NCBI RefSeq assembly: GCF_003688915.1
Contig: NZ_REFU01000002.1
Location: forward strand, 558,001-622,000
DNA length: 64,000 bases
Direction of reading: 5' to 3'
Source of the DNA: Rhodococcus sp. SBT000017
Lineage (GTDB): Bacteria > Actinomycetota > Actinomycetes > Mycobacteriales > Mycobacteriaceae
Part shown: one piece after another, positions 57,431-64,000 of the stretch
Position numbering within the stretch: the stretch's first letter is position 1
Layout of the letters: each line of letters starts with the position of its first letter
Translations under genes and position numbers: made by a program
The notes under the pieces: generated by a model
What the model was told of the DNA's origin: nothing
What the model saw: only the letters and a program-made list of their open reading frames with translations
Databases searched by the model: none

Positions 57431-57459
57431 AAGGTACCCCAAATGTGCGCAGAGCGCAA
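57431..57459 (-). promoter_or_regulatory. putative distal rpoB promoter in the 505-nt leader region
   Basis: On the minus strand TTGCGC (57454-57459) and TACCTT (57431-57436) are separated by exactly 17 nt, a good sigma-A spacing. Transcription would begin near 57424. The rest of the 57263-57767 gap holds no credible gene; besides the two promoters it has the stem-loop at 57708-57765. Confidence 0.5.
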
Positions 57460-57707
57460 CGGGGGCATCAAAAGTAGCACCCGGGGTCCATTCGTGCGCC
57501 GACTCGACGAAAGCGTGTCGCCTGCCGGACGCCCGATGCCGCTGCGCTTCAGAACCGCTGGGGGTGCTCCTGACGACAAGACTGAACCGTGCCGCCCCCT
57601 TCGTCAAGAGGTTCGGCCCGATCCGTTTTCCGAGACCACACTCGAACCGGTCGCGTCGATGGACCACTGCACCGCCGAGACGTATGCAAGGGTCCATTGA
57701 CGCAGAC

Positions 57708-57765
57708 GGCAGGGGCGGGGGCGGGGCGAGGCGGGGCGGGGACACCGACGCGCCCCGCCCCTGCC
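57708..57765 (-). terminator. GC-rich terminator with a G-quadruplex-prone strand
   Basis: GGCAGGGGCGGGG and CCCCGCCCCTGCC (57708-57720 and 57753-57765) are perfect 13-bp arms just after the stop of the aminotransferase-reductase gene. The plus strand at 57712-57741 has five runs of four or more G with short loops, the pattern of a G-quadruplex. It separates this gene from the rpoB promoters. Confidence 0.6.
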
Positions 57766-57767
57766 GA

Positions 57768-60344
57768 CTACCGGGCGCTCTCCCGCCACCGCGTGGCCTC
57801 GGCGAGCGCGAAGCCGTGCAGATCGGCCAACTCACCCAATCGTTCGACGCTCTCGCCGTCGAGGGTGGCCCCGATACTGCGCAGTCCGAACTCACCCGAC
57901 AACGCGATCAGCATCGTCTCGGCCATACAGGCGTAGGTCAGCCCAGGAGCCAACCCGTAGGTCAGCCCGAAATCCGAACCCGACGGCACCTGCACGATGC
58001 CGCCGTCGAACACCGTGACGTCCGGCCGCTCACTTCGCACGTCCCGGCCGATATTCTGCGGCTGCGCCACATCGCAGACGATGGCACCCTCCATCAGATC
58101 CGTCGGATCGATCAACGCATGTGGTGCCGACGTCGCAGCGATGACGATCAACGAATCATGCACCGCAGCAACGGGATCGGTGAAGAACTCCAGATGCCGC
58201 GACCTGATCAGATCGTCCAGATCACCGTCGACAGCGTGCGCGGCGGCGGCCAGCTCCCCCGACCCCGCACCCGCCCGAGCTCTCGCCACCATCTCCTGCG
58301 CAGCCGCCCACAGCTTGGGAGCGATCACCGAGCTCTCCCCCTGCCTACCGACCAGCACGACGGCACCGACCTCGCCGGCCAACTGCCTGCCGATGGTTCG
58401 CCCGATCGCCCCGGCGGCACCGAGAATCGTCACTCGAGCCCGCGCGACATCGATTCCGCGTTCACGGCACACGCGTCGAACAGCCCGCAGACTGGCCGCG
58501 GCGGTGAACGTGTTGCCGGTGGTGATGGGATGCGTCGTCGCGCCGAGACCCAACCCGTTGCCGGTGATCACCGACGAGTAGCCGCCCAACCCGACGACCG
58601 TTGCACCGCGTGAGATCGCCAGCTCGACGGCACCGCCCACCACTGCCAGCGCACGCTGGGTCGGCAGCTGCAGCAACTGCTGAGAGGTGTACGGCAGCCC
58701 GATCAGATCACCGTGCGCCGTCGCGTCCCCGCCTCCGACGACCCGGCCGCTGCCGATGACGAACGACGCGGGTTCGAGCTCGGACGTCGACGCCGCGAAC
58801 CGCTCGAGCAACTCCTGTCGCTCGGAGTCGTCGAACACCTCGAGCGCCGGGTCGAATGCTGCGAAGAACCCGAGATCGAGGGGATGCGCGATGAACGCGA
58901 AACGTCGATCGGTGGGCCCTACCGCGATGTCGGGGGTACGCCCGGGACGCAGCGCCGCGAGGGCAGGCGGCGTAGCGACGGTCGGACGGCCCAACAGGTG
59001 CCCGAACAATCCGTCCAAGTCTCCCGCTGCCGCGTAGCCCAACGCCCGGTCCAGTGCGGCGACCAGACGCGAGCACTGCACCCCGGACACCGTGAGCGGC
59101 GGCTCGATGCGAATCACCCTGTTGCCGAACAGAGTCGGAGCCACTCGGATCCCCTCGACATTGAGCAGGTACGAGCAGATCACCGCGGAGAGGTTGTGCT
59201 GATCTGCGATCGATCCGAGCAGTGACTGCCGTCCGACGAAGTTCACGTCCGCGGTGAGTTCGATGCCCAGCAACAGTCCGCGGCCGCGTACCTCGGTGAC
59301 CACCGACGGATACTTCTCGGCCAGCGCGCTCAGATCGTTCTTCAGCCGATGGCCGAGTACGGCCGCATTTTCCACCACCGCGCAGCCGTCCCGAGTCAGT
59401 TCTTCGAGTACCGCGACACCCACCCGTGCAGCCAACGCGTTCCCCGCGAAGGTCGACGTGTGCCGTAGCGCGAAGCTCTCCCCCACCAACTCCGGGCGGC
59501 TCAGCACCGCGCCCACCGGCACGATCCCGCCACCGAGCGCCTTGGCGAGAGTAAGAATGTCCGGCACCACGCCGTCGTGCTCGGCTGCGAACATCCGGCC
59601 CGTCCGGCCGAGCCCGGTCTGCACCTCGTCGAGTGCCATCAGCACCCCGTGCCGATCGCAGATCTCCCGCACGCGGCGCAGGTATCCGTCGGGCGGGCAC
59701 ACCACTCCACCCTCACCCTGAATCGGCTCCACCAGAAACACTGCATAATGCCCGGGTGTCGCCGCCAGGGCCGCGTCGAGCGCATCCGAATCCCCGAACT
59801 CGATATGATCGAATCCCTCGACTGGAGCGCCGAAACCGTTCTGATACTTGATGTTTCCCGTCGCAGACAAGGCACCGAGGGTCTTACCGTGGAAGCTGTT
59901 CGCGGTGGTCAGCACACCCAGCCGCCCGGTGTGCGCTCGGGCGATCTTGAGCGCGACCTCCGTCGCCTCGGTACCACTGTTGACGAACGTCGTTCGCGTC
60001 AACCCCTCGGGGGCCATGCGCCCCAACCGATCTGCCAATTCTCCGGCCGCGCTCAGCACCGAGGGCTGCACGAAAATTGCCTCCCCGCTGCAGCGAACGT
60101 CGTTGACCGCCTGCCAAATCGGAGTGGGACCGTGCCCGAACGGAAGGGCTCCGTACGCCCCCGCGAAGTCGAGATAGCGTCGGCCCGAGGCGTCGAACAG
60201 GACCGTCCCGTCGCCGCGCACGTACTCGCGATCCAGGTTCAGCGCAGACAACAAGCGGTACAGTTCGGGATTGACGTGCTCGGCAAAGCCCGATCGACCG
60301 GACCGGGATTCCAGCACGGAAAAATCGATAGTTGTGTCAGTCAT
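57768..60344 (-). CDS. class III aminotransferase fused to acyl-ACP/CoA reductase-like domain
   Basis: About 858 residues, two enzymes in one chain. Residues 1-440 (numbered from ATG 60353) are a class III PLP aminotransferase: NSGTEATEVALK, the LMALDEVQTGLGRTG motif and the PLP Lys271 in LTLAKALGGG. Residues 480-861 resemble cyanobacterial aldehyde-forming acyl-ACP reductase: VVGLGGYSSVITGNGLGLG, PITTGNTFTAAASLRAV, the Rossmann loop LGAAGAIGRTIG and YACMAETMLIALSG, where Cys809 matches the acyl-enzyme Cys of AAR. The likely reaction is thioester to aldehyde by NAD(P)H, then transamination to an amine without release of the aldehyde. I know similar two-step logic from tambjamine TamH. It is alone between the mce terminator and rpoB; substrate unknown. 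Confidence 0.85.
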   Translation of the reverse strand: MTDTTIDFSVLESRSGRSGFAEHVNPELYRLLSALNLDREYVRGDGTVLFDASGRRYLDFAGAYGALPFGHGPTPIWQAVNDVRCSGEAIFVQPSVLSAAGELADRLGRMAPEGLTRTTFVNSGTEATEVALKIARAHTGRLGVLTTANSFHGKTLGALSATGNIKYQNGFGAPVEGFDHIEFGDSDALDAALAATPGHYAVFLVEPIQGEGGVVCPPDGYLRRVREICDRHGVLMALDEVQTGLGRTGRMFAAEHDGVVPDILTLAKALGGGIVPVGAVLSRPELVGESFALRHTSTFAGNALAARVGVAVLEELTRDGCAVVENAAVLGHRLKNDLSALAEKYPSVVTEVRGRGLLLGIELTADVNFVGRQSLLGSIADQHNLSAVICSYLLNVEGIRVAPTLFGNRVIRIEPPLTVSGVQCSRLVAALDRALGYAAAGDLDGLFGHLLGRPTVATPPALAALRPGRTPDIAVGPTDRRFAFIAHPLDLGFFAAFDPALEVFDDSERQELLERFAASTSELEPASFVIGSGRVVGGGDATAHGDLIGLPYTSQQLLQLPTQRALAVVGGAVELAISRGATVVGLGGYSSVITGNGLGLGATTHPITTGNTFTAAASLRAVRRVCRERGIDVARARVTILGAAGAIGRTIGRQLAGEVGAVVLVGRQGESSVIAPKLWAAAQEMVARARAGAGSGELAAAAHAVDGDLDDLIRSRHLEFFTDPVAAVHDSLIVIAATSAPHALIDPTDLMEGAIVCDVAQPQNIGRDVRSERPDVTVFDGGIVQVPSGSDFGLTYGLAPGLTYACMAETMLIALSGEFGLRSIGATLDGESVERLGELADLHGFALAEATRWRESAR

Positions 60345-60399
60345 GACCAGCATGCTCCGTTTTCATCGGATCCACCCCTGGCTGTCCGAGCGTGAAAAT

Positions 60400-60416
60400 G
60401 GTTGTCCCGAACAACC
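60400..60416. promoter_or_regulatory. inverted repeat upstream of the aminotransferase-reductase gene
   Basis: GGTTGT-cccga-ACAACC has perfect 6-bp arms and ends about 55 nt upstream of the start codon. It is likely to be an operator; the regulator is not in this window. Confidence 0.45.
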
Positions 60417-60493
60417 AGGGCTCGTCCCAACCAGGACGCAAACGCGATGGTAGCTCGGCCCGAAGTCGGTGAGAGATGGCCGAAAACGACACG

Positions 60494-60533
60494 AAAAAAC
60501 CCCGTCCACGCAGGGCTGCTGCGTCGAACGGGG
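60494..60533 (-). terminator. mce operon terminator
   Basis: CCCCGT / ACGGGG (60500-60505 and 60528-60533) with an inner ACGCAG-CTGCGT stem is followed on the minus strand by six T. It lies 26 nt after the stop of the last Mce-associated gene, a classical intrinsic terminator. Confidence 0.85.
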
Positions 60534-60559
60534 CTTGATCGAGCTACTGGTCGGAGCGA

Positions 60560-61417
60560 CTATTGATCGTCGATGGCCGAGAGCTTCCAGGAGCCGTCGA
60601 CCTTCTCCATGTTCACCGTCAACGGGCCCTCGGCGCTGCCCGACGCGACGCCGTTCTGCGTGGCGCTGATGTTCACATTGGCGAGCAGCTCGGCCTTGTC
60701 GTCCTCCAACCGCGTGACACCGATATCCGTCACCATGGCCTCGGTACCCGTACTCGTTTGCACCACAGCAGATTTGGTTGTCTCAGCGGTGGAGTTGAAC
60801 TCGTCGAGCATCGACTGATTGAGAACAGCGCGGGCCGCATCGAAATCGGCATCGATCGTCTCGGCCTTGTACGTGTACAGGGTCTGCAGCGCATCGGTCG
60901 CAGCCGAGGTGACCTCCTGGGTGGCCGCGGAATCCACCCACGCCGCATTGTCGATCGTGGCGAACGGCTTGAACGCGGCAACGGCAGCGAACGCGCCGAG
61001 CACCACGGCAATCACCGCGACGACGATCACGTGCTTGTAGCCGATACCCGACACCGGTGCGGAGGACGAGGCGCTTGCGATGGAGTCGGCAGCAGGCTTG
61101 TCGACCGAAGGCTTCTCGGTTGCAGACTTGTCGGTTGCAGACTTGTCGGTTGCAGGCTTGTCGGTTGCAGGCTTGTCGACCGAAGGCTTCTCGAGTGACG
61201 GCTTCTCGGTCACGGGCTTGTCGGTTGCGGGCTTGTCGAGGACCGGCTCGGTCGGCGGCGGCGTCGTGATGGACTGCGATTCGGCGGCCGCCGATCCCTC
61301 GGCGTCGGTCGAAGCCGTGTCGGTGTTGGCTGCAGTCGGCTTCCCGGTGCCGGCCACCTTGCGTCGAACCTTGCTGGTGGTGGTGGGTGGAACGATCTTG
61401 CGACGCTGGGGAGGCAC
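60560..61417 (-). CDS. Mce-associated membrane protein
   Basis: 285 residues. A cytosolic N-terminal region has Pro-Lys-rich repeats (K-P-A/S-x-D/E units, about residues 55-105, coded by 15-bp repeats), then one span (YKHVIVVAVIAVVLGAFAAV) and an extracytoplasmic SnoaL-like domain (AATQEVTSAATDALQTLYTY ... TVNMEKVDGSWKLSAID). This is the Mas family that follows mce genes and helps assemble or stabilise Mce lipid importers. It is the last gene of the operon. Confidence 0.85.
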   Translation of the reverse strand: MPPQRRKIVPPTTTSKVRRKVAGTGKPTAANTDTASTDAEGSAAAESQSITTPPPTEPVLDKPATDKPVTEKPSLEKPSVDKPATDKPATDKSATDKSATEKPSVDKPAADSIASASSSAPVSGIGYKHVIVVAVIAVVLGAFAAVAAFKPFATIDNAAWVDSAATQEVTSAATDALQTLYTYKAETIDADFDAARAVLNQSMLDEFNSTAETTKSAVVQTSTGTEAMVTDIGVTRLEDDKAELLANVNISATQNGVASGSAEGPLTVNMEKVDGSWKLSAIDDQ

Positions 61418-61474
61418 TACAGAACTCCTTCGAAACTCACTTCGGTACAGACGGAAAACACCACTGCCGGATTC

Positions 61475-62191
61475 TCAGTTACCGCCGGAGTCCGGCTCGG
61501 GAGCAGGCGTCGCGTCCGTGCCGGGGTCGGCCGCATTCGGATCGGCGGCATTCGGATCGGCGGCATTCGGATCGGCGGGGCCGCCGGGTTCGGTCGGGAT
61601 GACGGGATTGGTGCTGGGACTGTCGAGCGAGATCCGTGAACCGATGGGGTCGACCTTGTTGGTCTTCCACACCCCGTCGACCTCTTCCATGGCCAGCCGC
61701 ATCGTCAGCTTGCTTCGCTCGACGCGATCGGGCCACGTGGTGGTGGTCGCGATGACGACCAGAGCCGTGGCGGTGTTCTCGTCCGTGCTCAGTTCTGTCA
61801 GCGCGCCGTGCAGCACCTCGGCCTCGCTCCTGGCACCGGACTGACGAACCTGGTCGGTGATACCCGACCGCGTCTGCTCGAGGTCGTTGAGCATCAGGTC
61901 GCCGGTGATGGACGACTTCATGTTGTCGAACGACTGATCGATGGTGGCCGCGTCGACCGTGTTGAGGTTGACGGCCGCTTGCTGAGCGCCGGTGAGAGCC
62001 GCGTCGCGGGTGTCCGCGGTGGGCTTCTGACTCAGCAACGCATTGCCCCAGCCGTATCCGAAGAACACGGCCGCTGCGAGGGCCACCACGGCGATCACCG
62101 TGACGACGGCAAAGAGGATTTTCGCGGTCTTGTTACGCCCTGGAGTCGCTGAGGACTCCAGGGCTTCGGTGCTCGAGTTCACACTTTCCAC
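61475..62191 (-). CDS. Mce-associated membrane protein
   Basis: 238 residues. One span near residues 23-47 (KILFAVVTVIAVVALAAAVFF), a Mas-type domain (ALTGAQQAAVNLNTVDAATI, WPDRVERSKLTMRLAMEEVDG followed by VWKTNKV) and a Pro/Asn/Ala tail with three DPNAA repeats coded by 15-bp direct repeats. It shares the fold of the next Mas protein and lies between it and mceF. These proteins work with the Mce complex that imports lipids or sterols. Confidence 0.85.
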   Translation of the reverse strand: MESVNSSTEALESSATPGRNKTAKILFAVVTVIAVVALAAAVFFGYGWGNALLSQKPTADTRDAALTGAQQAAVNLNTVDAATIDQSFDNMKSSITGDLMLNDLEQTRSGITDQVRQSGARSEAEVLHGALTELSTDENTATALVVIATTTTWPDRVERSKLTMRLAMEEVDGVWKTNKVDPIGSRISLDSPSTNPVIPTEPGGPADPNAADPNAADPNAADPGTDATPAPEPDSGGN

Positions 62192-62266
62192 CCTACTACT
62201 CGGTAATATCCGGCCGAACCACTCTCGGCCCGACGATAGTGCTGAGCAGCAGTTCCACCGATTTCA

Positions 62267-63514
62267 CTACTTCGGCGTGACGCCGATCAGCGGTGCCAAC
62301 TGGGTGGCGATCGGGTTGAGGTTCAACTTCTCGGGATCGACCTTGGGCTTGAGGTCCCACGGCTGCGGCACATCCGGATCGGCGAACACGATGCGGTTCG
62401 CACTACGAACGCCCGTCACGCTGCCCTGCGGTGTGGCGCAGTTCGCGTCGAGGTTCAGCGGGTAATTCTCCCGAGTCGGATCGAAGTTCGGGTTCTTGCG
62501 CTTCTCCTCGTCGAGGATCGCCTGGCTGCCCTCGTAGCCCACCGTGCACGGGGGCGGGTTGTTGGTCTCGAGCAACAGGCCCTGATGGATCGTGCCGTCG
62601 TCCGGGACGATGGTGGAGATGCCGGCACCGAGGGCAGGCAGGAACGTCAGGAACGGACGAAGCGCGACGTACCGGGGTTCGGCCTGCGCAGCAACTAGTG
62701 CCAGGTTGTTGATATCGGTCGTCAGAGCCGGACCGGCATCGGTGATGAGACCACCGAGCTGATCGCCCGCCGCTGTGCCGGTGTCGATCAGGCGACGGAT
62801 GTCCGGATCGCTGGACTTCAACTGAGCCGTCACCTCATCCAAGCTGGTGCTGAACTGCCGAATCAGATCCGACTGCTCGGACTGCGTGTTCAGCACTGGC
62901 ACCGCGTCGCGCACCAGCGCGAGCGTCTGCGGCAGCGCCTCGTTGCCTGCCTCGGAGATGTTCCCGAGCGAATCGACGAGAGACGCAAGATCCGTGCCCT
63001 TTCCGTCGAACGCCACACCGAGCTCGTTGACGACTCGCGTCAACGTATCCAGCGGTACCGACCGAACCAGCGTGTTCGCGTTGGCGAGAACCTGTTCCAC
63101 CGGCACGGGTGTAGTGGTGTCGGCCTCCGCGATCTGCGAACCGTCGACCAGGAACGGGCCCTGGTCGGTCTCGGGTTGCAGGTCGACGTACTGCTCACCG
63201 ATGGCCGACCTGTTGGCCACGACGGCCTTGGTGTCGGCTGGGATGTCCGGGCCGCCGTCGTCGAGCATGAGCGCGACTCGGATCCCGTCTTCCGTCAGTT
63301 CCAGATCTCCGACGGTTCCCACCGGGACACCTCGGTAGGTGACCTCGGCGTTGGAGAAGATGCCACCGGAATCGGCGAGGTTCAGATCGACCTGGTACTG
63401 CCCGAAGCCGAGCATGTTGTCCAGTCGCACGTACTTGGCACCGACATAGACCAACCCCACCACAGCGACCACGACGAAGAGGACCAATTGAATGCGAACC
63501 AGTCTCGATCTCAC
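62267..63514 (-). CDS. MCE-family protein, MceF-like
   Basis: About 415 residues. An N-terminal anchor (RLVRIQLVLFVVVAVVGLVYV) precedes the MlaD/MCE domain (residues about 30-115: VDLNLADSGGIFSNAEVTYR, GVPVGTVGDLELTEDG) and a long helical region with the LIRQFSTSLDEVTAQLK segment. The last MCE gene of an operon followed by Mas genes is usually mceF. It would form part of the hexameric tunnel that carries lipid across the envelope. The GTG at 63514 overlaps the upstream stop (GTGA). Confidence 0.9.
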   Translation of the reverse strand: MRSRLVRIQLVLFVVVAVVGLVYVGAKYVRLDNMLGFGQYQVDLNLADSGGIFSNAEVTYRGVPVGTVGDLELTEDGIRVALMLDDGGPDIPADTKAVVANRSAIGEQYVDLQPETDQGPFLVDGSQIAEADTTTPVPVEQVLANANTLVRSVPLDTLTRVVNELGVAFDGKGTDLASLVDSLGNISEAGNEALPQTLALVRDAVPVLNTQSEQSDLIRQFSTSLDEVTAQLKSSDPDIRRLIDTGTAAGDQLGGLITDAGPALTTDINNLALVAAQAEPRYVALRPFLTFLPALGAGISTIVPDDGTIHQGLLLETNNPPPCTVGYEGSQAILDEEKRKNPNFDPTRENYPLNLDANCATPQGSVTGVRSANRIVFADPDVPQPWDLKPKVDPEKLNLNPIATQLAPLIGVTPK

Positions 63515-64000
63515 TGTCCAACTCCGAATCGCTCGAGCAGATCGTTCAACGGTGCGAACGGATCGGCCGGTGCGGGCGCGGCGGCCGCCGCTGCCTGCTC
63601 GTTCGCAGGTGCACCCGGACCGGGAACCGGTGACGGGATGATCGGCGGCAACGGCAGCAGCGAGATCGTCGGCCAACCCGGGCGCGGTCCGTTGCCGTTG
63701 TAGTACGGATTCGACGGGTCGACGACGGGCAGCGTGTTGCCGTACTTGGGCTGGATGTAGACCGGATCGCCCTCCCCGACGCCGAAGTTGCGCAACGCAG
63801 TTCCGATCGACAGGTCGAGCGAAAGGAACAGGTTCGCCGAGTTGCCCTCGATGATCTTCTCGGTACCGTCCGCGAACGGCAGGGTGGGGATCACCGCGAG
63901 CGAGCTCACCACGTCGTCCGCCGAATCGGCCAGGGCCTGGAGCGTGGGGCGTAGTGCCCGCAGGTCCGCGATGAGATCGTCCTTGGAACGGTCGATCACG
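63511..64000 (-). CDS. MCE-family protein, MceE-like, C-terminal part
   Basis: The frame runs off the window's right edge, so only about 163 C-terminal codons are visible. They have the post-MCE helix DLIADLRALRPTLQALADSA, followed by LSIGTALRNFGVGEGDP and a Pro-rich tail (LLPLPPIIPSPVPGPGAPAN), as seen in MceE-type lipoproteins. It overlaps mceF by 4 nt. Lipobox and MCE domain lie outside. Confidence 0.8.
   Translation of the reverse strand, partial: VIDRSKDDLIADLRALRPTLQALADSADDVVSSLAVIPTLPFADGTEKIIEGNSANLFLSLDLSIGTALRNFGVGEGDPVYIQPKYGNTLPVVDPSNPYYNGNGPRPGWPTISLLPLPPIIPSPVPGPGAPANEQAAAAAAPAPADPFAPLNDLLERFGVGQ

Noticed and set aside
61080..61250. 15-bp direct repeats as a regulatory iteron or origin
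   Set aside because: They are inside the Mas gene and encode K-P-A/S-x-D/E repeats.

Overview
The window looks like a chromosomal segment of a mycolic-acid actinobacterium, most likely Rhodococcus or a close relative. The evidence is the high G+C content, GTG starts with 4-nt stop/start overlaps, RpoB and RpoC of the Mycobacterium/Rhodococcus type, the end of an mce operon with Mce-associated proteins, two 13E12-type DUF222/HNH genes, a secreted cholesterol-oxidase-like enzyme and a mycothiol-associated DsbA-like protein. I see no rRNA, complete tRNA, CRISPR array or insertion sequence.

Left part (1-16.6 kb): a partial DinB-like gene, an exported EEP-fold lipoprotein, an ASCH protein, an SOS-box-headed DUF222/HNH gene, a GT39-type membrane glycosyltransferase, and a class F sortase downstream of a surface protein (DUF3494) that is split by a one-base frameshift. 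Then come a TetR regulator, a hydrolase, two MFS transporters, aroQ, a DsbA/VKOR oxidative-folding pair and a secreted transglycosylase-NlpC/P60 hydrolase.

Biotin region (16.7-23.1 kb): an acyl-ACP thioesterase faces a compact minus-strand operon, bioY - AMP-ligase - thiolase - bioM - bioN - second AMP-ligase. The second ligase is frameshifted in a G8 tract. A BioQ-type operator (TGAAC-N3-GTTCA) lies in front of bioY. The two ligases and the thiolase inside a biotin ECF transporter operon suggest acyl-CoA chemistry coupled to uptake of biotin or a precursor.

Middle (23-49.5 kb): a second SOS-box DUF222/HNH gene, a TetR-controlled DrrAB-like ABC exporter with a coupled DsbA-like protein, a cloverleaf-like inverted repeat in an empty gap, GNAT and CPBP genes, a frameshifted GAP-family gene, a TetR/MFS pair, GtrA and SixA genes, a two-component system, an NDH-2-like gene divergent from a LysR gene, an LLM oxidoreductase, three VOC proteins, a GMC oxidase, PhoD, SoxR with its box and a divergent MFS transporter, and a MarR/SnoaL pair.

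Right part (49.6-64 kb): rpoB-rpoC with promoters and strong hairpins, then a large fusion of a class III aminotransferase with a domain resembling cyanobacterial acyl-ACP reductase. That fusion would be suited to turning an acyl thioester into an aldehyde and then an amine. The window ends in the 3' end of an mce lipid-import operon (mceE-like, mceF-like, two Mce-associated genes, terminator).

Three genes are broken by apparent single-base indels in G/C-rich sequence. These could be real contingency or decay events, or assembly errors; the sequence alone cannot decide.
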